A stretch of 64,000 nucleotides of DNA from Paracoccus aestuarii (GTDB taxonomy: Bacteria; Pseudomonadota; Alphaproteobacteria; Rhodobacterales; Rhodobacteraceae). Of this stretch, positions 43,787 to 52,150 are shown piece by piece. The stretch spans positions 1,321,501 through 1,385,500 of the forward strand of contig NZ_CP067169.1 of the NCBI RefSeq assembly GCF_028553885.1, in the 5' to 3' direction. A program made the translations under genes and the position numbers. Positions within the stretch are counted from its first letter, which is position 1. Every line of letters begins with the position of its first letter. The notes under the pieces are model-generated. The model worked only from the letters and a program-made list of their open reading frames with translations. It had not been told where the DNA came from and did not search any database.

Positions 43787-45166
43787 TCAGGCCTGGCGGC
43801 TTTTCGGCGCGCGCGAGGGGCGGCGCGCCGGGCGCTTGTTGCCGCCCTCCATCGGCTTGCCGCGGCCGCGCTGCGGACCGCCCGCGGGCCCCGCCGCCGC
43901 GACCATCGCGGCCGAGGGCGCGGTGCCGCCGATGACCGGGATGGTGGTCTTCATGGCCTTTTCGATGGCGCGCAGCTCGCCCAGCTCGGCGGGCGCGCAG
44001 AAGGCGACGGCGCGGCCCTCGCGCCCGGCGCGCGCGGTGCGGCCGATGCGGTGGACATAGTTTTCCGGCACGTTGGGCAGGTCGTAGTTGTAGACATGCG
44101 CCACCTCCGGGATGTCGAGGCCGCGGGCGGCCACGTCGGTGGCGACCAGCACCTTGGTCTCGCCCTTGCGGAAGGCCTCCAGCGCGCGCTCGCGCTGGCC
44201 TTGGGACTTGTTGCCGTGGATCGCGGCGACCGCAAAGCCCCATTTCTCCAACAGCTTGGCCAGCTTTTCGCAGCCATGCTTGGTGCGGCCGAAGACCATC
44301 GCCAGTTCGTCCGTATGCTTGGACATGTATTCGGCCAGCAGGGTCGCCTTGTCGCCTTGGGTCGTGAAATGCACGCCCTGTTCGATCTTCTTGGCGGCCT
44401 GGCCCGGCGGGTTGACGGCGACCTTGACGGGGTTCGTCAGATAGGTGTCCGACAGTTCCGACATCAGCTTGGGCATGGTGGCCGAGAACATCAGCGTCTG
44501 GCGTTCACGGGGCAGCATCCGCGCGATCTTGCGCAGGGTGTGGATGAAGCCGATGTCCAGCATCTGGTCGGCCTCGTCCAGCACCAGATAGGTGGTGGCC
44601 TCCAGGCTGATGGCGCGACGCTCGATCAGGTCCATCAGGCGGCCCGGCGTCGCGATCAGCACGTCCACGCCGCGCGACAGCCGCTCGGTCTGTACGTTGA
44701 TCGAGGCGCCGCCCACGACGCGGAAGGACCGGATCGGCGTGCCTTCGGCGAAGGCGTCGATATTGGTCGCGATCTGGGTGGCCAGCTCGCGGGTCGGCGC
44801 CAGGATCAGCGCGCGACAGGTCTTGGGGTCGGGCTTCTTGCCGTATTTGATCAACCGGGTCAGCATGGGCAGGCCGAAGGCCGCCGTCTTGCCGGTGCCG
44901 GTCTGGGCCAGGCCCAGCACGTCGCGGCCTTCGACCACGGCGGGGATGCCCTGCGCCTGGATGGGCGTGGGCTGCGTCAGGCCAAGCGCCGCGATATTGG
45001 CGTTGATGCGGTGATCGATGCCCATATCGGCGAAGGGGCCGGTGGGCAGCGGGTCACGCGCCGGGGCGCGACGGCCCTCGTTGGCGGAGATGCCCTGCGG
45101 TGCGGTGCGGGGGGTGGTCTTGCCGGCGCGGTTGGGGCGGCGGCGGGTGTTTTTCTGTTCCATCAT
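43787..45166 (-). CDS. DEAD-box RNA helicase, RhlE type
   Basis: The 459-residue helicase has a Lys/Arg-rich N-terminal extension of about 45 residues, then FADMGIDHRINANIAALG with the Q-motif TQPTPIQ, motif I AQTGTGKT, PTRELATQ, TPGRLMDL, DEADQMLD, SATMPKL, ARGLDIPEV and HRIGRTARAG. A basic Gly/Pro tail (RGRGKPMEGGNKRPARR) ends it. RhlE-type enzymes act in ribosome assembly and RNA turnover with RNase E. Two consecutive ATGs (45166 and 45163) are possible starts. A structured leader lies upstream and a strong terminator downstream. Confidence 0.9.
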   Translation of the reverse strand: MMEQKNTRRRPNRAGKTTPRTAPQGISANEGRRAPARDPLPTGPFADMGIDHRINANIAALGLTQPTPIQAQGIPAVVEGRDVLGLAQTGTGKTAAFGLPMLTRLIKYGKKPDPKTCRALILAPTRELATQIATNIDAFAEGTPIRSFRVVGGASINVQTERLSRGVDVLIATPGRLMDLIERRAISLEATTYLVLDEADQMLDIGFIHTLRKIARMLPRERQTLMFSATMPKLMSELSDTYLTNPVKVAVNPPGQAAKKIEQGVHFTTQGDKATLLAEYMSKHTDELAMVFGRTKHGCEKLAKLLEKWGFAVAAIHGNKSQGQRERALEAFRKGETKVLVATDVAARGLDIPEVAHVYNYDLPNVPENYVHRIGRTARAGREGRAVAFCAPAELGELRAIEKAMKTTIPVIGGTAPSAAMVAAAGPAGGPQRGRGKPMEGGNKRPARRPSRAPKSRQA

Positions 45167-45176
45167 TCATTCTTTC

Positions 45177-45231
45177 GGCCCCGCATCCCCCGTATCGGAT
45201 GCAGGACAGGGGCCGCGCATCGGGCGCGGCG
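45177..45231 (-). other. Structured 5' leader of the RhlE-type helicase
   Basis: Two adjacent hairpins lie just upstream of the helicase start. The first is nested: GGCCCC (45177-45182)/GGGGCC (45209-45214) around GCATCC (45183-45188)/GGATGC (45197-45202). The second is GCCGCGC/GCGCGGC at about 45213-45231. The rest of the 238-bp gap to dtd (to 45404) shows no frame I can support. The hairpins could serve temperature- or helicase-dependent control. Confidence 0.35.
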
Positions 45232-45404
45232 TTGCAAGGGGTGCAGGCGCGATACGAGGATGCCTGCTGCCTCCCCGCGTGAATGGGAAACCTGGGAAAT
45301 GTCCGACATCGGTCGGCGGGTGGGCCCGAACGGGCCGCGGCCGAAAGCTGCTCACGCGGCAGCGGATATCGATGGGGGACAGATGGGCCGGATCGCGCGA
45401 AAAG

Positions 45405-45854
45405 TCAACCCCGCTCGGCGCTGTCCATCCAGATCGTCACCGGCCCGTCATTGGTCAGGGTGACCTGCATGTCCGCGCCGAAGCGCCCGGTCTGGACCGC
45501 GACGCCCAGATCGGCCAGCGCCTGCGCGAAGGCGTGATAAAGCGCGCGGCCCTCGTCCGGGGCGGCGGCTGCGGAAAAGCCGGGGCGGTTGCCGCTGCGG
45601 GTGTCGGCGGCCAAGGTGAACTGGCTGACCACCAGCGCCGATCCGCCCGTATCCAGCAGGGACCGGTTCATCCGCCCCTGATCGTCGCGAAAGATGCGCA
45701 GCCGGGCCACCCGCCCGGCCATGCGCGCCGCCACCGCCGCATCGTCGCCCTGCATCGCGCAGACCAGCAGCATCAGCCCCGGCCCGGTCGCGCCGACCGT
45801 ATGGCCCGCGACATCGACGCGGGCTTCGGTGACGCGCTGGACCAGCACCCTCAT
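45405..45854 (-). CDS. dtd: D-aminoacyl-tRNA deacylase
   Basis: The 149-residue homodimeric enzyme removes D-amino acids (and Gly) mischarged on tRNA. It opens [17 protein letters not shown] and has [18 protein letters not shown] and the C-terminal [15 protein letters not shown], which carries the cross-subunit GP motif. The first codon overlaps the stop of the YeeE/YedE gene (ATGA), so dtd is translated in a sulfur-transport unit, most likely without a functional link. Confidence 0.93.
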   Translation of the reverse strand: MRVLVQRVTEARVDVAGHTVGATGPGLMLLVCAMQGDDAAVAARMAGRVARLRIFRDDQGRMNRSLLDTGGSALVVSQFTLAADTRSGNRPGFSAAAAPDEGRALYHAFAQALADLGVAVQTGRFGADMQVTLTNDGPVTIWMDSAERG

Positions 45855-46267
45855 GCGCGGCGGTTCCACAGCCCGAACAGCGCCATCCCCGTGGCCATGG
45901 CCGCGAAGAAGGTCCATATCGGCGCGCCCCCGAAGGACAGCGACGCCATCGCCGGCCCCGGGCAGAGGCCCGACAGACCCCATCCCAACCCGAACAGCGC
46001 CGCCCCCGTCAGCAGCCGCCCGTCCAGACGCTGCGGCGGCATCTGCGGCAGTGGCACCCCCGTGACCGAGACCTTGCGCCGGGCCGCGACCCGCCAGACC
46101 AGGATCATCGGCATCACCGCGCCGCCCAGCACGAAGGCCAGCGTCGGGTCCCAATCGCCGAAGATGTCCAGCCAGCCCCGGACCTTGGCCGGATCGGTCA
46201 TGCCGGAAATCACCAGCCCCGCCCCGAACAGTCCCCCGGCCATCGCCGCCAGCAGGAACCGCGTCAT
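45851..46267 (-). CDS. YeeE/YedE-family (DUF6691-type) membrane protein, second of a pair
   Basis: The 138-residue protein has four membrane segments and the family motif [21 protein letters not shown], with the conserved Cys in LSGLCPGP. With the preceding gene it makes up the split two-protein form of YeeE/YedE transporters (PmpA/PmpB type), which import thiosulfate or other sulfur species through Cys relay. It overlaps its partner by four bases and dtd by four bases. Control is likely by the operator upstream of its partner. Confidence 0.85.
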   Translation of the reverse strand: MTRFLLAAMAGGLFGAGLVISGMTDPAKVRGWLDIFGDWDPTLAFVLGGAVMPMILVWRVAARRKVSVTGVPLPQMPPQRLDGRLLTGAALFGLGWGLSGLCPGPAMASLSFGGAPIWTFFAAMATGMALFGLWNRRA

Positions 46268-46689
46268 GCCGACCACCCGAGCGCGCGCGCGATCAGCACG
46301 GCCGCCACCCCGGTCGCCAGATAGACCATCGTCGCCACGATCCCCCGCAGCGAGAACCGCGAGATCCCGCAGACCCCGTGCCCGGAGGTGCAGCCATTGC
46401 CGAGCCGCGTGCCGAACCCGACCAGCAGCCCCGCCAGCACCAGTACGCCAAGGCCTGCCACAGGCTCGGACCGTTCGGCCACGCCGCCGCCCACCAGCAG
46501 CGCCGGCACCGCGATCAGGGCGGCCAGAAAGGCCAGCCTCTGGCCGCGATCGGACCGGCCCGATCCGTCGATCAGCCCGCCCAGAAGCCCGCTGGCCCCC
46601 ATGACGCGCCCGTTTCCAAGAAGATACAGCGCCGCCGCGCCGCCGATCATCAATCCGCCGATCAGCCCGGCGATCCAGTCGGGATTCAT
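46264..46689 (-). CDS. YeeE/YedE-family sulfur-transport membrane protein, first of a pair
   Basis: The 141-residue protein has four membrane segments and the signature [24 protein letters not shown], with the Cys pair that handles sulfur in this family. It heads a two-gene transporter unit followed by dtd. The promoter 50 bp upstream carries a palindrome of the SqrR/BigR type, so expression should rise with sulfide or polysulfide. The regulator gene itself is not in this window. Confidence 0.87.
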   Translation of the reverse strand: MNPDWIAGLIGGLMIGGAAALYLLGNGRVMGASGLLGGLIDGSGRSDRGQRLAFLAALIAVPALLVGGGVAERSEPVAGLGVLVLAGLLVGFGTRLGNGCTSGHGVCGISRFSLRGIVATMVYLATGVAAVLIARALGWSA

Positions 46690-46720
46690 CGCATGCCCTC
46701 ATGTCCTGTTATGCGGACAG

Positions 46721-46748
46721 GATGTATTCAAATTGTGGAATGTGTCAA
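46721..46748 (-). promoter_or_regulatory. Promoter with SqrR/BigR-type operator for the YeeE/YedE pair
   Basis: On the minus strand TTGACA (46748-46743) and TACATC (46726-46721) are 16 nt apart. The spacer is almost exactly filled by ATTC-N8-GAAT (46726-46741), the palindrome I remember as the binding consensus of the sulfide-responsive ArsR-family repressors SqrR and BigR. Binding there would block RNA polymerase. A second repeat, TGTCC-N8-GGACA, lies nearer the gene. Confidence 0.55.
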
Positions 46749-46757
46749 GGGCGGCGG

Positions 46758-46991
46758 TCAGGGTTTCAGGATGATCCCGATCACGACCATCATCAGCCCG
46801 ATGGTCGATGCCGCCAGCGCGCCCATGTTCACCGCCAGCACGCCGCGCATCTTGACGCGCAGTGCCGCGTCGTCCAGCCCGGCGCGGCGCGCGCGGGTCA
46901 CGGTCCAGATGCACCAGACCAGCGCCCCCAGCCCCGCCAGCGTCAGCGCGGCACCCGTCCAGATGATCCAGTCGAACAGCGTCATGCGCAT
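46758..46991 (-). CDS. Small two-helix membrane protein, unknown function
   Basis: The 77-residue protein has two hydrophobic helices, residues 8-31 (WIIWTGAALTLAGLGALVWC) and 52-75, joined by a basic loop TRARRAGLDDAALRVKMRG. Similar short proteins are common as hypothetical genes in Rhodobacterales; I know no function. Two starts are close together (46991 and 46985), the first preceded by GGGGGAAA. It ends 10 bp before the YeeE/YedE promoter, so it may share regulation or simply be a neighbour. Confidence 0.75.
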   Translation of the reverse strand: MRMTLFDWIIWTGAALTLAGLGALVWCIWTVTRARRAGLDDAALRVKMRGVLAVNMGALAASTIGLMMVVIGIILKP

Positions 46992-47102
46992 TTTCCCCCG
47001 TTGATGGCCGCGGCTTTCCGCGCCCGTCCCCTAGCGGCGATTGCGCCGCCGAACAAGACCGCCTAACAACCCGGGCGACACGGGACAGAAGGACGAATCC
47101 GA

Positions 47103-47354
47103 ATGCAGGACGATCAGGCCTATGGCGTCGCCGCCGACGAGCTGCGCCAGTTCATCGAACAGTTCGAACAGCTGGAGGCCGAGAAGAAGGACATCAGCGA
47201 ACGCCAGAAGGAGGTCATGGCCGAGGCCAAGGCCCGCGGCTACGACACCAAGGTGATGAAGAAGATCGTGGCCCTGCGAAAGCGCCACCGCGACGACATC
47301 GCCGAGGAGGAGGCCATCCTGGACATGTACAAGGCCGCCCTGGGCATGGCCTGA
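47103..47354 (+). CDS. gapR: GapR-family nucleoid protein (DUF2312)
   Basis: The 83-residue helical protein reads AADELRQFIEQFEQLEAEKK, then DISERQKEVMAEAKARGYDT and MKKIVALRKRHRDDIAEEEA, the complete DUF2312 pattern. In Caulobacter the family member GapR binds overtwisted AT-rich DNA ahead of replication and transcription forks and stimulates topoisomerases. The first helix is a coiled-coil dimerisation segment and the later basic helices contact DNA. It is monocistronic and converges on the sulfotransferase-like gene with a hairpin between. Confidence 0.93.
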   Translation: MQDDQAYGVAADELRQFIEQFEQLEAEKKDISERQKEVMAEAKARGYDTKVMKKIVALRKRHRDDIAEEEAILDMYKAALGMA

Positions 47355-47379
47355 CCCCCGGGCAGGTTACGCGGGGGTC
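47353..47379. terminator. Hairpin between gapR and the convergent gene
   Basis: GACCCCCG (47353-47360) and CGGGGGTC (47372-47379) form an 8-bp stem with an 11-nt loop, overlapping the gapR stop codon. There is no U-tract in either direction. Confidence 0.45.
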
Positions 47380-47388
47380 GGGCGCCCG

Positions 47389-48258
47389 TCAGGGCAGCAG
47401 GAATTCGACCCCCGGCATGACCGCGATCTCGGCCACGTCGCTGCGGTAATGGGCGGTGACCTCGTCGACCAGGTCCTGGCTCCAGCCGGGCAGGGCGATC
47501 TCCTGGTCCAGCATGCCGGGCAGGGCATGGGCCTCCAGCACCTGGGCATAGAGCTGGCGGCGCTGCGCGATGTCCATGCGGTCGCGCCCCGCCATCGCGT
47601 CGCGCAGCCGCGCGATCCCCGCATCCCCCAGCAGGTCGTGCATGTAGAGCAGGCCCCCCGACAAGGGCGCCTCGGGCGGCAGGGCGCCGGCCAGGCGCAC
47701 CACCTCGGGCCAGATCAGCGGCACGTCCTCGTGGCACCACATCACCACGCGCCGCCCCTGGGCCGCGCGCATCAGCCGCTGCGCCGCGTCGCGCCAGCGC
47801 AGCTGGGTCGGGTGACAGCCCTGCATCAGGTCCGGATAGCCCTTGCCGCCGAACATCGGCAGCACCTCCGAGATCAGCGTCGCCGGGTTGCGGATCGCCA
47901 CGAAGAACTCCGTCCGGGCCGAGGGGAACAGCCGCGCCAGCGCCGCAGCCCGCATCCCGATCTGGGGATAGAGCCCGTCGCGCCCCACCGCCCGGCCCGG
48001 CGCGCCCATGAAGGTGGGGGTGGACATGACCACGCGCGACGGATCGTCGCTCTCCAGCATGGCGTCCAGCATGATCTGTTCCATTTCCGGGGTGGCGCTG
48101 CCGCCGTTCAGCGATTTCAGCGCCTCGTCGAACAGGCCGCGATGGCGGTTCGGGGTGACGATCTCGGTCCCGGCCTTCTGCAGGGCGGCGCGGTTGTTCA
48201 GCAGGGTCTTCAGCAGCCGGTCGCCATCGGTGCAATGCACCCCCAAGTGGAAAACCAT
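47389..48258 (-). CDS. Sulfotransferase-like protein
   Basis: The 289-residue protein opens VFHLGVHCTDGDRLLKTLLNNR, which resembles the 5'-phosphosulfate loop of bacterial sulfotransferases (usually HxGxHKTGTT). FFVAIRNPATLISEVLP in the middle resembles the 3'-phosphate motif RxPxxxxxS. The first motif lacks the usual Lys and Ser/Thr residues, so PAPS use is uncertain and the protein may be a degenerate family member common in Rhodobacterales. The start is taken as ATG 48258; an upstream in-frame start would add a basic, non-conserved stretch. Confidence 0.6.
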   Translation of the reverse strand: MVFHLGVHCTDGDRLLKTLLNNRAALQKAGTEIVTPNRHRGLFDEALKSLNGGSATPEMEQIMLDAMLESDDPSRVVMSTPTFMGAPGRAVGRDGLYPQIGMRAAALARLFPSARTEFFVAIRNPATLISEVLPMFGGKGYPDLMQGCHPTQLRWRDAAQRLMRAAQGRRVVMWCHEDVPLIWPEVVRLAGALPPEAPLSGGLLYMHDLLGDAGIARLRDAMAGRDRMDIAQRRQLYAQVLEAHALPGMLDQEIALPGWSQDLVDEVTAHYRSDVAEIAVMPGVEFLLP

Positions 48259-48389
48259 CTGCACCGCTGTCCCCGCCTTCTTCTGCCGGCCGTTCTTCCG
48301 GCCCCCGTTCGGGCCGCAGCGCAGATTACCCGTCCGGCGTGGACAGTCAAACCGGTTTGGCCTATCGCCTAGGGCCATGACACAGACGG

Positions 48390-50162
48390 ATGCCCCCGCC
48401 AGACCCCCCCTCTGCTTCTAGCCCCGCCGCTGGCCCCTCCGCGAGCCGCCTTGCGCCCGCCCGTCACGAGGATGCCCTGCGCCAAGGCGGCGGCCGGGGC
48501 TGGTCGGTCGCGGCGCTGCTGGTCGCGGGTCTGGTGCTGATGCCGGTCCTGTCGGTGCTGTGGCTGGCGATGAACCCCACGAACAACATCTGGCCGCATC
48601 TGATGTCCACCGTCATGCCGCGCTATTTCGGCAATACGGTGATGCTGGCCCTGGGCACGGGCCTGCTGGCGGCGGCGATGGGGACGGGGGCGGCCTGGCT
48701 GGTCAGCATGCATGATTTCCCCGGCCGCGGCGCGCTGCAATGGCTGCTGCTGCTGCCCTTGGCGGTGCCGGCCTATATCGGGGCCTATGCGCTGGCGGAT
48801 TTCCTGGATTATTCGGGGCCGGTCCAGACGGCGCTGCGGGCCTGGTTCGGGTGGGAATCGGCCCGCGACTACTGGTTTCCCCGCATCCGGTCGCTGGAGG
48901 CGGCGATCGTCGTGCTGGCCGCCGCGCTCTATCCCTATGTCTATCTGCTGACCCGGGCGGCGCTGAACGAACAGTCGGGCAGCGCCTACGAGGTCGCGCG
49001 CGCCTTGGGCACCGGGCCTTGGGGCCTGTTCCGCCGCGTCGGCCTGCCGCTGGCCCGCCCGGCCATCGTCGCGGGATCGGCCATCGCCATGATGGAGGCC
49101 GTGGCCGATTACGGCGTGGTCAGCTATTTCGGGGTCCAGACGCTGAACACCGGCATCTTCACCACCTGGCTGGAGCGTCGCAATGCCGGCGGCGCGGCCC
49201 AGATCGCGGTGGCGATGCTGGGCATCATCGTCGTGCTGGCGCTGTGGGAACGCATCTCCCGCCGCAACGCCCGCTATCACCAGAGCGCGCGCCAGCCCCG
49301 CCCGATCCAGCGCAGCCGCCTGTCGGGCTGGCGGGCCTGGGGGGCGACGCTGGCCTGTCTGATGCCCTTCGCGATGGGCTTCGTGCTGCCGGTGGGGGTG
49401 ATCCTGTCCTATGCGCTGGCCTATCCGCAGGGCTGGCTGACGCCGGGGCTGGGGCGGGCGGCGTGGAACACGGTCTGGCTGGGCGGGACGGCGGCGGTGG
49501 TGACGGTGCTGTTGGCGATGGTGATGGTCCATGGCACGCGCCTGTCGGGGCGCAGGCTGCCGCGCCTGCTGATGCCGGTCACCACGATCGGCTATGCCGC
49601 GCCGGGGGCGGTTCTGGCGGTGGGCCTGCTGATCCCGCTGGCGGCGCTGGACCACCGGGTGGCGGACGCGCTGCTGGCGCTGACCGGGTCGGATCCGGGG
49701 CTGCTGCTGACGGGGTCGGGGGCGGCGATCATCCTGGCCTATGTGGTGCGGTTCTTCGCGATCGGGCAGGGGGCGATCGACGCGGCCTTCACGCGGGTGC
49801 CGCCCTCGCTGCCGATGGCGGCGCGGTCCTTGGGGCGCGACAATGCGGGGGTGCTGCGCGTGGTCTATCTGCCGATGATGCGCGGATCGGTGGGGGCGGC
49901 GCTGCTGCTGATCTTCGTCGACAGCGTCAAGGAGCTGCCCGCCACCCTGCTGCTGCGCCCCTTCAACTTCGAGACCCTGGCCACCCGCACCCATGAACGC
50001 GCCAGCCTCGAGGATCTGGGCAATGCCGCCCCGGCCGCGCTTTTGGTGATGCTGGTGGGCCTTGCGGCGGTGGCGCTGCTGGCGCGCACGAACCTGGGCG
50101 GCGCGCAAGGCCGCTTGCACCCGCGCGCGGGTCGCGGTAACGAATCCGGGTCGCCGGCTTAG
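48390..50162 (+). CDS. Iron-type ABC permease, two fused permease domains (FbpB/SfuB-like)
   Basis: The 590-residue protein has about twelve membrane segments in two similar halves. The first coupling loop is YEVARALGTGPWGLFRRVGLP and the second MAARSLGRDNAGVLRVVYLP. This is the layout of Fe(III) permeases such as FbpB, SfuB and FutB. No binding protein or ATPase is adjacent. The ribosome site before ATG 48390 is weak, and the first 40 residues are Pro/Ser-rich. The last four codons, including the stop, lie inside the tRNA-Thr gene, so the tail GRGNESGSPA is partly tRNA sequence. Confidence 0.87.
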   Translation: MPPPDPPSASSPAAGPSASRLAPARHEDALRQGGGRGWSVAALLVAGLVLMPVLSVLWLAMNPTNNIWPHLMSTVMPRYFGNTVMLALGTGLLAAAMGTGAAWLVSMHDFPGRGALQWLLLLPLAVPAYIGAYALADFLDYSGPVQTALRAWFGWESARDYWFPRIRSLEAAIVVLAAALYPYVYLLTRAALNEQSGSAYEVARALGTGPWGLFRRVGLPLARPAIVAGSAIAMMEAVADYGVVSYFGVQTLNTGIFTTWLERRNAGGAAQIAVAMLGIIVVLALWERISRRNARYHQSARQPRPIQRSRLSGWRAWGATLACLMPFAMGFVLPVGVILSYALAYPQGWLTPGLGRAAWNTVWLGGTAAVVTVLLAMVMVHGTRLSGRRLPRLLMPVTTIGYAAPGAVLAVGLLIPLAALDHRVADALLALTGSDPGLLLTGSGAAIILAYVVRFFAIGQGAIDAAFTRVPPSLPMAARSLGRDNAGVLRVVYLPMMRGSVGAALLLIFVDSVKELPATLLLRPFNFETLATRTHERASLEDLGNAAPAALLVMLVGLAAVALLARTNLGGAQGRLHPRAGRGNESGSPA

Positions 50163-50227
50163 CTCAGTGGTAGAGCGTCTGATTTGTAATCAGGGGGTCG
50201 GGGGTTCAAATCCCTCAGCCGGCACCA
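50153..50227 (+). tRNA. tRNA-Thr (anticodon UGU)
   Basis: A full cloverleaf is present: acceptor GCCGGCT (50153-50159) with AGCCGGC (50217-50223), D-arm GCTC/GAGC, anticodon stem TCTGA/TCAGG around TTTGTAA (anticodon TGT), T-arm GGGGG-TTCAAAT-CCCTC, and an encoded CCA (50225-50227). The first ten bases overlap the 3' end of the permease gene on the same strand. IS3-family debris begins about 150 bp downstream. Confidence 0.96.
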
Positions 50228-50307
50228 CCAATCCTGCAAAAAACTGAAAAGCCTCAGCTAAATGCAATCTTGGCCGAGGCGTAGAACATGGCGGCATACA
50301 AATCAGC

Positions 50308-50340
50308 ACCCCACACATTCACAAAATATGGGGTCTTTTA
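50308..50340 (+). terminator. Probable terminator after tRNA-Thr
   Basis: ACCCCA (50308-50313) pairs with TGGGGT (50329-50334) and is followed by CTTTTATTTC. The stem is short with a 15-nt loop, but the U-rich tail and position 80 bp after the tRNA support it. The stretch 50228-50379 holds nothing else that I recognise and is richer in A/T than the rest of the window. Confidence 0.5.
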
Positions 50341-50379
50341 TTTCGTGCGACGGGTCCTAGCGGAACTTCAGAAGCACTA

Positions 50380-50822
50380 TGAGCTACTCCCCGATCCTTG
50401 GACAGTTTTCCGGCTGATTTAAGCTATTGCCTGCGCCTGCTGATCTGTCTCGATGGTGTTGAAGTAGACCACGGCAGGCGGCTGCCCGCCATGGGCGGTG
50501 TGTGGTCTCCGATGATTATAGAAGGCAATCCATTGGCCGATGGCAGCCTTGGCCTGCGACCCCGTTTCCCATGCGTGAAGGTAGACGCATTCATACTTCA
50601 GGGACCGCCAGAGGCGCTCAATGAAGACGTTGTCGATGCAGCGACCTTTTCCGTCCATAGAGATCCGGGTGCCAGCGCGCTTCAGCCTGTCTGTCCAGGC
50701 AAAGGACGTGAACTGTGAACCCTGGTCGGTATTCATGATCCCCGGAGCGCCGAAGCGGTGGATGGCCTCATTCAACGCCTCGACGCAGACGTCAGCTTCC
50801 AGCGTGTTCGAGATGCGCCAAG
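50380..50822 (-). mobile_element. Truncated IS3-family element
   Basis: The fragment contains the C-terminal part of an IS3-family transposase and its outer end. That end, TGAGCTACTCCCCGATCCTT at 50380, resembles an IS3-type terminus. The other end is cut where the terminal repeat of a second IS begins at about 50823, and no matching 5' half is found on the far side. The rest of the element has therefore been lost by deletion or recombination. Confidence 0.75.
50419..50822 (-). pseudogene. IS3-family transposase (OrfB) C-terminal fragment
   Basis: About 134 codons remain of the DDE transposase catalytic domain. MNTDQGSQFTSFAWTDRLK carries the second Asp and DNVFIERLWRSLKYECVY the Glu. The end AFYNHRRPHTAHGGQPPAVVY is the usual IS3 C-terminus. 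The N-terminal half with the first Asp and OrfA are missing; upstream codons read into the neighbouring IS terminal repeat. It cannot encode an active transposase. Confidence 0.9.
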
Positions 50823-50885
50823 TGACCTGCTGCCGGTTTCGTGGACACGAAGATAGGATCGTGACCAAGGAGACGGAGGTCGGAC

Positions 50886-51212
50886 ATGGTGAGACGGAGG
50901 TTCACGAAGGAGTTCAAGCTTGAGGCTGTGAAGCTGGTGACGGAGCGGGGCGTTGCGATGGCGCAGGCGGCCCGGGATCTGGATCTGGCTGAGAGCGTGC
51001 TGCGGCGTTGGATGCGGGAGGCCGCAGCGGCCCCTGTCACGGCGTTTCCCGACAATGGCCAGCAGCGTGCCGATCTGGCCGAGATCGCAGCCCTGAAGAA
51101 GGAGGTCGCTAAGCTTAAGGCGGAGCGTGACATCCTAAAAAAGCCGCAGCCTACTTCGCGAGGGAGTGAGGGCATGACTGCCATTGGTCCGAAGGCATGC
51201 CCGAACACATGA
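50886..51212 (+). pseudogene. IS3-family OrfA, altered C-terminus
   Basis: The 108-codon frame starts RRRFTKEFKLEAVKLVTERG, the helix-turn-helix of IS3-group OrfA, followed by a leucine-zipper region IAALKKEVAKLKAERDILKK. At the slippery A-run (51137-51142, six A) the usual ending KKAAAYFARE is found one frame away. The present frame instead reads a non-family tail (PQPTSRGSEG). One A has probably been lost from the run that normally directs the OrfAB frameshift. Confidence 0.7.
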
Positions 51213-52143
51213 GGTTCGCCTTCATCGCGAAGCACCGGCACATCTGGCCGTTCAGCTGGCTATGCGAGGTTCTGGAGGCCTCGCTTTCGGGCTTTCATGC
51301 ATGGCTGAACCGCCCTCTCGGCGATCGAGCGACCCTTGATGCGAAGCTCGTCACGGCCATCGACACGAGTTTCAAGGCCAGCGACCGGACCTATGGCGCT
51401 CGCCGGGTCTGGTGCGACGTCCTTGAAGAGGGCCTGATCTGCGGCCTGCACCGGATCGAGCGTCTGATGCGCCAGAATGCCTTCAAAGCGCGGCCAAAAC
51501 GGCGTGACAAGCCTCAGGACGACGGCGCGCGCTCGGTCATCGCCGACATCGAGCCGGTGAACGGTTGCCCATCGCGGCGCCATCGGTTCAAGCCCGATGG
51601 GCGACGGTTCAAGTGAACCGGCGAGGCCTTGATCGGGATTTCGAAGCGGATCGTCCGAACCAGAAGTGGCTGGCCGATTTCACCTACATCCGGACCGCCC
51701 CGGGCTGGCTGTATGTCGCTGTTGTCCTGGACCTGTTCTCACGCCGCGTGGTCGGCTGGTCGACGAAGGCCGAGAGGGATGCCACGCTGGTCATGGATGC
51801 CCTAATGACGGCCGTCTGGCGCCGCGGCAAGGCGGACGCGCTGCTGCATCACTCGGACCAGGGGTCCCAATACACAAGCGAGCAGTTCCAGCGCCTACTG
51901 GCCGACAACGGCATCACCTGCTCCATGAGCCGGGCCGGGAACGTCTGAGACAATTCGGCCATGGAGAGCTTCTTTTCTTCGCTGAAAATCGAAAGGACCA
52001 ACCGCAAGGTCTATCGCACCCGCGACGAGGCCCGCACCGACGTCTTCGACTACATTGAACGCTTCTACAGCCCGCGCAGGCGGCACTCGAAGCGCGGCTA
52101 CGTCAGCCCCATGGAGTTCGAGGACCGCGCTATGCTAGCCTAA
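51197..52143 (+). pseudogene. IS3-family OrfB transposase, broken by frameshift and nonsense change
   Basis: OrfB begins HMRFAFIAKHRHIWPFSW and is intact to about 51540. A net frameshift follows in a short repeat-bearing insertion (GGTTCAAG occurs twice, 51585-51615). The next frame carries DRPNQKWLADFTYI, with the first catalytic Asp, and LLHHSDQGSQYTSEQF, with the second. At 51946-51948 the expected Trp codon of GNVWDNSAMES is TGA. The remaining SAMESFFSSLKIER holds the catalytic Glu. The element cannot move by itself. Confidence 0.88.
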
Positions 52144-52150
52144 CCCGCTG

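Noticed and set aside
43950..45463. Plus-strand frames of up to 470 codons opposite the RhlE-type helicase
   Set aside because: They are antisense to a complete helicase with every DEAD-box motif and show shadow-frame composition.
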